The position numbers and the translations under genes were made by a program. The notes under the pieces are model-generated. The model made no database searches and had not been told where the DNA came from. It saw nothing but the letters and a program-made list of their open reading frames with translations. A stretch of DNA of 64,000 nucleotides from Massilia sp. CFBP 13721 (GTDB taxonomy: Bacteria > Pseudomonadota > Gammaproteobacteria > Burkholderiales > Burkholderiaceae_D), in assembly GCF_014842025.1 (NCBI RefSeq), contig NZ_JACYUY010000011.1, forward strand, positions 62,001 to 126,000, written 5' to 3'. Positions 56,537 to 64,000 of the stretch are shown here, one piece after another; position 1 is the first letter of the stretch, and each line of letters opens with the position of its first letter.

Positions 56537-57955
56537 ATGACCAGCCAACACACAACGATCTATACGCCGTTCGCGGACGGGCGCCCGGTGCGCGACATCG
56601 TCGAGCACACGCCCGCCCAGGTGGACGAGGCCTGGTGCCGCAAGCTGCTGCACCACACCCTCGATTCCCTCGAACGGCAATACGCGACCGGGGCGCCGCA
56701 CCGCCCCATCACGCCCGAGTCGCTGGTGATGCTGGCCAATGGCGACGCCTTGCTGATGCCCGCGGCCGACGAGGCGCCGGGCGCCGCGGCGAACCTCCCG
56801 GCCGACCTGCATGCGCTGGCGCTGGTCGTGCATTACGCGATCACGGCCGAGCTGCCGCCGGAGGGACCGCTCGGCCCGCGCCTGTACGACAATTACAGTG
56901 AGCAATTGACCAAAGGACTGGATTGCTGCCTGGGGCCGAACCGGCGCCTGCGTCCGCAGTCGGTGGACGACATGCGCGCCCTGCTCGGCATTGAGGCGGG
57001 GTCGGGCGAGGTGATGGTGCCGGCGCCTGCTGCGCAGGAGCCGATCGCAGAGCCGGTCACGTTCGTGGAACCACCGGCCGCAACCGATGCAGCGGTTGAC
57101 GCAGCGCCGCCGGCGGGCGACTTCGCCGCGCCGGCCAGTATCCCGGTGCCAGCAGCAAACCCGCTACCGGAACCGCTCAGCCTGCGCGAACGCACCGAAG
57201 CCGGGATGCTGCGCAAGCCGGCCAGCGCGGACGGCGCGGCCGCGGATGCGCCGCGCCCGGAACGAATCGCCCCGGCGCCCCTGCAAGAGCGCGTCGAACC
57301 GATCCAGATTGCGCCACGCAAGCCCTCCGCGGCCATACCGCCGAGCGCGCCGGGGACCGTGCGCGGCCCCACGCAGCCAACGAAAGGCCGCAGCAACCGC
57401 GCCCAGCGCTGGGGCATGATCGCGGGTGCGGCGATTGTCGTGCTGGCGGCCGGCGGCGCCCTCGTGTCGTACATGAACCAGAACGATGCGCGCGACCTGG
57501 TGCCGCTGACCCTGCCGCCGGCCGAACGCGCCGCGACCGGGCTCGATGGCGGCGAAACGGTCGTCGCGCCGCCGTCCGCCTCCGCTCCGGCCACCGACCA
57601 GCCTGCCGGTCGGCAGCCGGCCGACAGTGGGCTCGACGCGACCACGGGCGCGGCGCCGGACACCGGCCCGGCCCCGGTGGCGACGCCTCCAGCGCAAACG
57701 GCCGCTGTGGCAGCGTCCACCGAGGCGGTCGTCAACGGCACCACCTATAAACTGCTGATCAAGCCCTGGGCCACGGTCTATGTCGACGGCATCGAGCGCG
57801 GCGTCAGCCCGCCGATCAAGCGCCTGACGCTGGCGCCGGGCCGCCACACGATCCGGGTCACCAATCCGAACTTCGCCGAGCACACCATCACGGTCGATGC
57901 CGGCACGCGCGAAACGGCGACCATCACCTACGATTTCAGGGCCCCGGCCCAATAA
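56537..57955 (+). CDS. Pseudokinase-like / single-span / PEGA-domain protein
   Basis: 472 residues. Residues about 35-155 resemble a kinase C-lobe fragment (HRPITPESLVMLANGDALLM in place of HRDIKPEN, later LRPQSVDDMRALLG); the catalytic Asp and the N-lobe are absent, so it should be inactive. A Pro/Ala-rich linker, a membrane helix (~292-313) and a C-terminal PEGA domain (~395-470, YVDGIERGVSPPIKRLTLAPG) follow. The ATG 56537 has no ribosome site and a GCTAAA/TTTAGC hairpin ends four bases upstream. With the TssQ-like lipoprotein 10 bases downstream it suggests a T6SS-accessory role. Confidence 0.65.
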   Translation: MTSQHTTIYTPFADGRPVRDIVEHTPAQVDEAWCRKLLHHTLDSLERQYATGAPHRPITPESLVMLANGDALLMPAADEAPGAAANLPADLHALALVVHYAITAELPPEGPLGPRLYDNYSEQLTKGLDCCLGPNRRLRPQSVDDMRALLGIEAGSGEVMVPAPAAQEPIAEPVTFVEPPAATDAAVDAAPPAGDFAAPASIPVPAANPLPEPLSLRERTEAGMLRKPASADGAAADAPRPERIAPAPLQERVEPIQIAPRKPSAAIPPSAPGTVRGPTQPTKGRSNRAQRWGMIAGAAIVVLAAGGALVSYMNQNDARDLVPLTLPPAERAATGLDGGETVVAPPSASAPATDQPAGRQPADSGLDATTGAAPDTGPAPVATPPAQTAAVAASTEAVVNGTTYKLLIKPWATVYVDGIERGVSPPIKRLTLAPGRHTIRVTNPNFAEHTITVDAGTRETATITYDFRAPAQ

Positions 57956-57965
57956 GGAGGCTGCC

Positions 57966-58445
57966 ATGTTCCCACTCCCTCCTCCACGCTTCATGGCAAC
58001 GCTGCTGGCGGCGAGCCTGCTCGCCGGTTGCGCCGAACTAGCGCCGATGTTCGAGCGCAATCCCGAACGCAACCATCCGCGCATCAGCTCGCGCAGCGCC
58101 AGCCAGGAGGAGACCCGCCCGCGTGCCGAGACGGCCCGCGCCGACAACCCGTCCGGACGCGAACAGGCCGCGCTGCGCGACGGCATCCGCCTGTACCACG
58201 ACGGCGATTTCGACGGCGCCATCAAGCGGCTCGGCTCGAACGACATCCGCGCCAACGCGCCGGCGCGCGTGCGCGTCATGGCGCTGAAGTACCAGGCGTT
58301 CAGCTATTGCGTGACGTCGCGCCCGAAACAGTGCGAGCAGGCGTTCGAGCGCGCCTTGAAGATCGACCCCGACTTCACGCTGGAAGCGGGCGAACAGGGG
58401 CATCCGCTCTGGGGTCCGGCGTTCGAGCGGGCCAAGCGCGGCTAA
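57966..58445 (+). CDS. TssQ-like T6SS-associated lipoprotein
   Basis: 159 residues. A signal peptide ends in a lipobox LLAGC (Cys22), so it is probably an outer-membrane lipoprotein. A TPR-like helical part follows (ALRDGIRLYHDGDFDGAIKRL, YQAFSYCVTSRPKQCEQAFERALKIDPDF) and a late GHPLWGPAF, the pattern I associate with TssQ-family lipoproteins of T6SS clusters. AGGAGG site supports the ATG. No tss genes lie in this window, so the assignment rests on the pattern and on the PEGA partner. Confidence 0.65.
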   Translation: MFPLPPPRFMATLLAASLLAGCAELAPMFERNPERNHPRISSRSASQEETRPRAETARADNPSGREQAALRDGIRLYHDGDFDGAIKRLGSNDIRANAPARVRVMALKYQAFSYCVTSRPKQCEQAFERALKIDPDFTLEAGEQGHPLWGPAFERAKRG

Positions 58446-58449
58446 GGGC

Positions 58450-58481
58450 AATACGGCACCAACATTTGTTGGCACCGTATT
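58450..58481. terminator. Bidirectional hairpin between convergent genes
   Basis: AATACGG/CCGTATT outer stem and CCAACA/TGTTGG inner stem separated by a symmetric CA/CA internal loop, between the lipoprotein (+) and amidase (-) stops. Confidence 0.65.
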
Positions 58482-58490
58482 AACATTTGT

Positions 58491-60089
58491 TTAGGCCTTG
58501 ATGTTGACCGAGCCCGGGAAGGCCGGCGCGCGGCGCCGTTTCGAGGCTTGCTCGTAGGCATAGGCCATGCCGATCAGGGTCGCTTCGCTGTAGGCGCCGC
58601 CGACGAACGAGATGCCCACCGGCAGCCCGTGCGCAAAACCGGCCGGGACCGTGATGTGCGGATAGCCGGCCACCGCCGCCGGCGACGAGAAGCTCATGCC
58701 GTAGTGGTCGCCGTTGATGTAATCGGTCAGCCAGGCCAGGCCGCCGGTCGGCGCCACCAATGCGTCGAGCTTTTCTTCGCGCATGATCTTGTCGATGCCT
58801 TCTTCGCGCGAATAACGGCGGTTGTTGGCCAGCGCCTCGCGGTAGGCTTTCCCCTCCAGCCCCTCCTTGTCCTGGGCGGCGATCAGGTGTTCCTGGCCAA
58901 AGTGCGGCATTTCGCGCGCGGCGTGCTTGTCGTTGAAGGCGATCACGTCGGCCATGTTTTTCACGGGCGCGTGCGGGGCGTAGCCGGCCAGCCAGGCGGC
59001 CAGGTCCGGCTTGAATTCTGACAGCAGCACTTCGACTTCGGTTTCGTTGTACTTGTCGGTGTTCGGCAGCTTGACCTCGACCAGGATCGCGCCCTGCGCT
59101 TTTAACACCGCCAGTTCCTTTTCGACGACCTCGTCGACGGCCGTGCTGCCGCCAAAGAAATTGCGCGCCACGCCGATGCGCTTGCCGCGCAAGCCGTCCA
59201 GGCGCAGGGCTGCCGCGTAGTCGGCGATCTTGCCCTGGCTTTCGTTGGTGACGGCATCGTCCTTGTCGACGCCGGTCATGGCCGCCAGCATGAAGGCGGC
59301 ATCGGCCACGCTGCGCGTCATCGGGCCGGCGGTGTCTTGCGAGTGGGCGATCGGGATGATGCCGCTGCGGCTGACCAGGCCCAGCGTCGGTTTCAGGCCG
59401 ACGATGCCGCAGCTCGAACTGGGCGACACGATCGAGCCGTCGGTCTCGGTGCCGACCGCCAGCGTGGCCAGGCTGGCGGCAATCGCCGCGCCGGAACCGG
59501 AACTCGAGCCGCTGGTGTTGCGGTCGAGGGCGTGGGGATTCCTGGTCTGGCCACCGCGGCCGCTCCAGCCGCTGACCGAGTGGGTCGAGCGCATGTTGGC
59601 CCACTCCGACAAGTTCGTCTTGCCGATGATGACGGCGCCGGCCGCGCGCAGGCGCTCGGCAACGAAGGCGTCGCGGGTGGCGCGCACGCCGTCCAGTGCC
59701 AGCGAACCGGCGCTGGTGCTCATCTTGTCACCGGTGGCGATGTTGTCCTTCAGCAGGACCGGGATGCCGTGCAGCGGGCCGCGCAGCTTGCCGGCCGCGC
59801 GTTCGCGGTCGAGTTCGGCGGCAATGGTGAGGGCGTCGGGATTGAGTTCGATGACGGAATTCAGGCGCGGCCCCGCCTTGTCGACAGCGGCGATGCGCGC
59901 CAGGTAGCGTTTCACTAGTTGCTGCGAGCTGAGCTGGCCGGCCGCCATGGCCGCACCCTGCTCGCGCACGCCGGCGTCGAGCAGCTTGTCGAGTGCGACG
60001 CCTTTCGGCGCCGCGGCCGCTGCCTCCGCCACCACGCCTGCCACTGCGCCAGCAGCCACACCGAGTCGAACGAAATCCCTGCGATCCAT
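58491..60089 (-). CDS. Amidase-signature enzyme with Tat-type signal
   Basis: 532 residues from ATG 60089, preceded by GGAGAG. N-terminus MDRRDFVRLGVAAGAVAGVV carries a twin-arginine motif and hydrophobic core, so export by Tat is likely. The amidase core has LLKDNIATGDK (catalytic Lys), NTSGSSSGSGAAIAA and GTETDGSIVSPSSSCG (Ser-cisSer-Lys triad), complete. Substrate unknown. Single gene with its own terminator. Confidence 0.9.
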   Translation of the reverse strand: MDRRDFVRLGVAAGAVAGVVAEAAAAAPKGVALDKLLDAGVREQGAAMAAGQLSSQQLVKRYLARIAAVDKAGPRLNSVIELNPDALTIAAELDRERAAGKLRGPLHGIPVLLKDNIATGDKMSTSAGSLALDGVRATRDAFVAERLRAAGAVIIGKTNLSEWANMRSTHSVSGWSGRGGQTRNPHALDRNTSGSSSGSGAAIAASLATLAVGTETDGSIVSPSSSCGIVGLKPTLGLVSRSGIIPIAHSQDTAGPMTRSVADAAFMLAAMTGVDKDDAVTNESQGKIADYAAALRLDGLRGKRIGVARNFFGGSTAVDEVVEKELAVLKAQGAILVEVKLPNTDKYNETEVEVLLSEFKPDLAAWLAGYAPHAPVKNMADVIAFNDKHAAREMPHFGQEHLIAAQDKEGLEGKAYREALANNRRYSREEGIDKIMREEKLDALVAPTGGLAWLTDYINGDHYGMSFSSPAAVAGYPHITVPAGFAHGLPVGISFVGGAYSEATLIGMAYAYEQASKRRRAPAFPGSVNIKA

Positions 60090-60172
60090 GCTGCTCTCCA
60101 CTTGTATTTTAGTAAAGCAATAGCATAGCAGTGCTTTCTGTTCGGCACCATTGCATGAGAAATGTCAGAACG

Positions 60173-60205
60173 AAAAAAAACGCTGCCGGTAAGGGCAGCG
60201 TTTTT
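60173..60205 (-). terminator. Rho-independent terminator of efp
   Basis: Stem AAAAACGCTGCC/GGCAGCGTTTTT with a 6-base loop and an eight-T run on the minus strand, 28 bases after the efp stop. Confidence 0.9.
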
Positions 60206-60232
60206 CTTGACAGCTGGTCGATCAGTGACGTC

Positions 60233-60808
60233 TTAGTTACGTACCACGCGCTTGTATTCGTTGGTGCGGGTATCGATCTCGATGGTGTCATCTTGGCTCA
60301 CGAACAGCGGCACCATGACGATGTGCTGGTGGGCTTCGATGGCGTTCTCGATCTTGGCTTCTTTCAGGACGTTGCCCGAGGTATTGCCCTTGACCGCTGG
60401 CTCCGAGTAGATGACCTGGCGTGCGATCGTGGTCGGCAGTTCGACCGAGATGGCCTTGCCGTCGTAGAACACGGCTTCGCATTCCATACCGTCTTTCAGG
60501 TAGTGCAGCGCGTCGCCCAGGTTCTCTTCTTCGATTTCGAACTGGTTGTACTCTTCGTCCATGAAGACATACAGCGGATCAGCGAAGTACGAGTAGGTCA
60601 CCGGCTTCTTGTCCAGCACGACGACGTCGAACTTGTCATCGCCACGGAACACGTTTTCCAGCGGAGCATTGGTCAGAAGATTCTTCATCTTCCACTTGTA
60701 GGTGAAGCCCGTGCGGCTCGAGCCGTTGACATCGGAACGCAGCACGATAAAAGGCTTCTCATCAACCATGATGATGTTGCCGACACGGATCTCTTTTGCG
60801 GGTTTCAT
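60233..60808 (-). CDS. efp: Elongation factor P, rhamnosylated-arginine type
   Basis: 191 residues. Rescues ribosomes stalled on polyproline. Arg32 at the loop tip (NGSSRTGF) is the residue rhamnosylated by EarP; its enzyme is encoded directly upstream. Lys34-type EF-P would need EpmAB instead. Ends with the family's SIEIDTRTGEY-like [16 protein letters not shown]. Confidence 0.97.
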   Translation of the reverse strand: MKPAKEIRVGNIIMVDEKPFIVLRSDVNGSSRTGFTYKWKMKNLLTNAPLENVFRGDDKFDVVVLDKKPVTYSYFADPLYVFMDEEYNQFEIEEENLGDALHYLKDGMECEAVFYDGKAISVELPTTIARQVIYSEPAVKGNTSGNVLKEAKIENAIEAHQHIVMVPLFVSQDDTIEIDTRTNEYKRVVRN

Positions 60809-60875
60809 AGGAGTCTGAGTATTCTAAAAAGGGGTTGCAGTAACCGGGCATGATATCACGTAACCCGAGCCGTGC

Positions 60876-62036
60876 CTATCGAAGTGAAGCGGCAATCTGC
60901 GTAGCAAATGCGAGCAGGTTCGATGCGAGGTCGCCATTGGCCGTCATCTCCCGTTGCCACGTCCCGGCGCGGACGGCAATGGCGGCTTCGTCGGCCTGCA
61001 AAGCCGACCACAAGGCGGGCCAGTCGGCGTTTGCCGCGGCCGCGCCATTCCAATGCAACATGAATTCGTTGAGGCTAGCGAGGTCCGGCGCATAGCGCTC
61101 CAGGAAGGCGCGCAGCTTCTTGTGATGCAGGTTTTCGTCTTGCGGATAAATGTGCCAGACGAAAGGTTTGCCGGCCCACTGGGCGCGCACCCAGGAATCC
61201 TCGCCGCGCACCAGGTTCAGGTCGCAGGACCACAACAGGCGGTCGTAGTCGGGCTGGGGCACGAAAGGCAGCGCGCGCACGGTCAACATGCCGCGCGTGG
61301 CCACGGTGCCGGCACTTGCCTCCGTACCGAGGAAGGCGGCGACGGCATCGGCGGCCACGCCCTCGGGCACCAGGCAGGTCACTTTCCGCGCGCCACCCTG
61401 CCAGGCCGCGAACAATTCCGCAACCGGCGCGTGCGGGTAGCAGAACAGCGACACCTTATAAGCGTCGATCTCGGCGTCCGCCAGGCCGAGGCCCTGTAGG
61501 AAGGCATGCGCCCGCTCCGGCTGCGCGAGGAAGGCCAGGCGTTCGCGCTCGAGCCCAGCTTCGCGCAGCAGGCCGCCGGTGCGGGCCGTGAAGCCGGGGA
61601 AAAAGAAATGCTTGGTCAGCTTCAGGCGCGGATGCATCGACGGCAGCTTGTGGCAACCCTCGACCCATTCTTCCGCCGTCAAGCCTTCCAGGTTCAGCCA
61701 GACAGGCCGCGGCGTGCGCGCCGCCATCGCTTCGACGTAGCGCGGCGGAATATCGCAGGCGAAAAATTCGATGACGATGTCGGCGACCTCGGCCGGGGCG
61801 AATGCATCGTCCTGGCCGCGCCAGTGGCGCACCGCGACGCCGGCCACGGTCTGCGCTGCCGCCGCGGCATCGACTTCAGGGCAGATGCGGCGGAAGCTGG
61901 CCAGGTCATCGACCCACAGCGTCACCGCCACGCCATGCTCGCCATGCAACTGGCGCGCGAGGCGCCAGCAGATGCCGATGTCGCCATAGTTATCGACGAC
62001 CTTGCAGAAAATGGCAAGCGATGGGGAGGTGGACAT
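60876..62036 (-). CDS. earP: EF-P arginine rhamnosyltransferase EarP
   Basis: Transfers rhamnose from dTDP-L-rhamnose to Arg32 of EF-P. 386 residues; GT-B fold with CKVVDNYGDIGICWRLARQL at the N-terminus and RGEDSWVRAQWAGKPFVWHIYPQ near the end. ATG 62036 matches the family; no ribosome site is obvious. It starts only 30 bases after the tRNA operon terminator, so promoter location is unclear. Confidence 0.95.
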   Translation of the reverse strand: MSTSPSLAIFCKVVDNYGDIGICWRLARQLHGEHGVAVTLWVDDLASFRRICPEVDAAAAAQTVAGVAVRHWRGQDDAFAPAEVADIVIEFFACDIPPRYVEAMAARTPRPVWLNLEGLTAEEWVEGCHKLPSMHPRLKLTKHFFFPGFTARTGGLLREAGLERERLAFLAQPERAHAFLQGLGLADAEIDAYKVSLFCYPHAPVAELFAAWQGGARKVTCLVPEGVAADAVAAFLGTEASAGTVATRGMLTVRALPFVPQPDYDRLLWSCDLNLVRGEDSWVRAQWAGKPFVWHIYPQDENLHHKKLRAFLERYAPDLASLNEFMLHWNGAAAANADWPALWSALQADEAAIAVRAGTWQREMTANGDLASNLLAFATQIAASLR

Positions 62037-62066
62037 GGTGTTGAACAAAAAAACGGCTGGAAAAGC

Positions 62067-62091
62067 AAAAAGCCGCTCAAGGCGGCTTTTT
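62067..62091 (-). terminator. Terminator of the tRNA-Ala/Glu operon
   Basis: Stem AAAAGCCGC/GCGGCTTTT with a 5-base loop and T-runs on both strands, 8 bases beyond the last tRNA-Glu. Confidence 0.9.
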
Positions 62092-62099
62092 GCAACTAC

Positions 62100-62175
62100 T
62101 GGCGTCCCCACGGGGATTCGAACCCCGGTACTCACCGTGAAAGGGTGATGTCCTAGGCCTCTAGACGATGGGGAC
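62100..62175 (-). tRNA. tRNA-Glu (TTC), copy 1
   Basis: 76 nt, acceptor GTCCCCA, anticodon loop CTTTCAC (TTC), encoded CCA. Last tRNA of the operon. Confidence 0.97.
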
Positions 62176-62216
62176 CCTGAACTACCGACACTACTAAAAC
62201 TGCGAATTCTTCTACG

Positions 62217-62292
<76 letters not shown>

Positions 62293-62380
62293 CACGGGGC
62301 AAAACAACATCATACCATACTGCTCTTGCTTCTACTACTCGCTGCCGCTGGCGCAGCGCCTGGCAAACTTCACCAGAACC

Positions 62381-62456
62381 TGGCGTCCCCACGGGGATTC
62401 GAACCCCGGTACTCACCGTGAAAGGGTGATGTCCTAGGCCTCTAGACGATGGGGAC
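62381..62456 (-). tRNA. tRNA-Glu (TTC), copy 2
   Basis: Identical to copy 1. It is the third member of the block that recurs at 62501-62858. Confidence 0.97.
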
Positions 62457-62500
62457 CTAAAACTGTTCCGATTACTACTTTACTGCACCTGCCAAATTCC

Positions 62501-62576
62501 TGGCGTCCCCACGGGGATTCGAACCCCGGTACTCACCGTGAAAGGGTGATGTCCTAGGCCTCTAGACGATGGGGAC
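62501..62576 (-). tRNA. tRNA-Glu (TTC), copy 3
   Basis: Identical to copy 1, offset by 401 bases. Confidence 0.97.
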
Positions 62577-62617
62577 CCTGAACTACCGACACTACTAAAA
62601 CTGCGAATTCTTCTACG

Positions 62618-62693
<76 letters not shown>

Positions 62694-62781
62694 CACGGGG
62701 CAAAACAACATCATACCATACTGCTCTTGCTTCTACTACTCGCTGCCGCTGGCGCAGCGCCTGGCAAACTTCACCAGAACC

Positions 62782-62857
62782 TGGCGTCCCCACGGGGATT
62801 CGAACCCCGGTACTCACCGTGAAAGGGTGATGTCCTAGGCCTCTAGACGATGGGGAC
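62782..62857 (-). tRNA. tRNA-Glu (TTC), copy 4
   Basis: Identical to copy 2, offset by 401 bases. Confidence 0.97.
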
Positions 62858-62903
62858 CCTGAACTACCGATTACTACTCTTTACTACGTACTGCACTTCA
62901 ACT

Positions 62904-62979
<76 letters not shown>

Positions 62980-62998
62980 GTACTGCTGAAGTGCGAGC

Positions 62999-63027
62999 AT
63001 TATAGCGGGGGTTCTTGCATTACGCAA
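62999..63027 (-). promoter_or_regulatory. Sigma-70 promoter of the tRNA-Ala/Glu operon
   Basis: On the minus strand: TTGCGT (-35, 63022-63027), 17 bases, TATAAT (-10, 62999-63004), between gltX and the first tRNA-Ala. Confidence 0.8.
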
Positions 63028-63055
63028 ATACCGATTTAGCGAATCACAAACCGAA

Positions 63056-64000
63056 TCACAAACCTTTCCCTACACGCGCCAAAACGGCCTCGCGTCCGAA
63101 CAGTTCCAGCACCGCGTCGATGGCCGGCGTCTGCAGCTGGCCCGTGACCAGCAACCGCAGCGGCATGGCGATCTGCGGCATCTTCAAGCCGTGCGCGGCC
63201 AGCACTTCCTTGAGCATGGCGGCAATCGCCGCCTTGTTCCACTCGACCGCCTGGCAACGCTCGGCGAACGCCGCCAGCGCCGGGCGCACGGCATCGGTCA
63301 GGTGCTGGGCCAGCAGCGCCGCATCCGGCTGCGGCGTGCGGTAGAACAGCATCGCCGCATCGGCCAGCTCATTGATGGTGTTGGCGCGGTCTTTCACCAG
63401 CGCCAGCACGCCGGGCAGCGCCGGAGCACCGTCGAATTGCGCGCCCAGCCCTTCCAGCTTCGGACGCACCAGGCCGGCCAGGCGCTCGTTGTCGGCCGCC
63501 TTGATGTAATGGTTGTTCAGCCAGGCCAGCTTTTCGGGATTGAACTGGGCCGCCGACGCGGTCAGGTGCTCGAGGTTGAACCACTCGGTGAACTGCTCCA
63601 TCGAGAAGATCTCGTCGTCGCCATGGCTCCAGCCGAGGCGCGCCAGATAATTGAGCATCGCTTCCGGCAAATAGCCTTGCTCCGGATACTGCATCACGCT
63701 GACCGCGCCGTGGCGCTTCGACAGCTTCTGGCCGTCCGGACCGAGGATCATCGGCAGGTGGCCGTACTCGGGCAGCTCGGCGCCGAGCGCGCGCAGGATG
63801 TTGATCTGGCGCGGCGTGTTGTTGACGTGGTCGTCGCCGCGCAGCACGTGGGTGATCTTCATGTCCCAGTCGTCGACCGACACGCAGAAGTTGTAGGTCG
63901 GGGTGCCGTCCGGGCGCGCGATGATCAGGTCGTCGAGCTCCTTGTTGGCGATCGTGATCGGGCCTTTCACCACGTCGTTCCAGGTCACTTCGCCGTCCAG
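63056..64000 (-). CDS. gltX: Glutamyl-tRNA synthetase, 3' part (start beyond window)
   Basis: Charges tRNA-Glu. The frame is open through base 64000, so the N-terminal HIGH motif is outside. The visible ~314 residues contain [28 protein letters not shown] and KLSKRHG (the KMSKS-like loop), then the helical anticodon-binding domain. It lies directly upstream of the tRNA-Glu genes on the same strand. A 12-bp sequence spanning its stop is repeated in tandem (63041-63064). Confidence 0.96.
   Translation of the reverse strand: MDGEVTWNDVVKGPITIANKELDDLIIARPDGTPTYNFCVSVDDWDMKITHVLRGDDHVNNTPRQINILRALGAELPEYGHLPMILGPDGQKLSKRHGAVSVMQYPEQGYLPEAMLNYLARLGWSHGDDEIFSMEQFTEWFNLEHLTASAAQFNPEKLAWLNNHYIKAADNERLAGLVRPKLEGLGAQFDGAPALPGVLALVKDRANTINELADAAMLFYRTPQPDAALLAQHLTDAVRPALAAFAERCQAVEWNKAAIAAMLKEVLAAHGLKMPQIAMPLRLLVTGQLQTPAIDAVLELFGREAVLARVGKGL

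Overview
The window reads as a high-GC betaproteobacterial chromosome, most likely Oxalobacteraceae (Massilia/Janthinobacterium-like). This rests on gene order and protein character: the fabF-(YgfX-like)-rpoE-rseA-degP-lepA-lepB-rnc-era-recO-pdxJ-acpS series, EF-P with Arg32 next to EarP, and a GTAGGGTGGGC-type palindromic intergenic repeat family. No plasmid, prophage, transposase or CRISPR array was seen.

Layout. 1-1.7 kb: tail of a GntR/FCD regulator, a Cys-rich copper-storage protein and two small orphan proteins. 1.8-23.3 kb: an almost unbroken minus-strand run, read right to left: yceD-rpmF-plsX-fabH-fabD-fabG-acpP-fabF (fatty acid and phospholipid precursor synthesis), a YgfX-like protein, rpoE-rseA-degP-glutaredoxin-like (envelope stress), lepA-lepB (translation and secretion), a DUF4845 protein, rnc-era-recO-pdxJ-acpS, uvrC-pgsA, then four tRNA-Gly and a tRNA-Cys. 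23.5-31.4 kb: maf/yceF and an RsmI-like methylase, a tandem palindromic repeat, an EAL-like/HDOD protein, rlmJ with a long basic tail, isocitrate lyase and an MFS transporter. 31.6-43.7 kb: clpB behind a sigma-32-type promoter, a 1409-residue transglutaminase/Sel1 protein, a YiaA/B-like protein, crcB, moaE, a DUF349 protein and a hemerythrin-like protein under a perfect FNR-type box. 44-53 kb: a DUF2804 protein and YcaQ, divergent from sbcD-sbcC, followed by a decayed copy of the sbcC 3' end and an AT-richer orphan membrane protein. 53.2-58.4 kb: a small Cys protein, a methyltransferase, initiator tRNA, dbpA, a pseudokinase-like/PEGA membrane protein and a TssQ-like lipoprotein. 58.5-64 kb: a Tat-type amidase, efp, earP, a seven-gene tRNA-Ala/Glu array with an internal 358-bp duplication, and the 3' part of gltX.

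Functionally most of the window is core housekeeping. ACP (acpP) and its activating synthase (acpS) lie in the same directional block as the enzymes that use ACP, and that block runs on to pgsA. The least-explained parts are the repeat family hugging gene 3' ends, the short RseA without RseB, the rlmJ tail, the FNR-box/hemerythrin-like gene, the low-GC locus behind sbcC and the pseudokinase-PEGA/lipoprotein pair. All family names come from reading translated sequence by eye; no database search was run.
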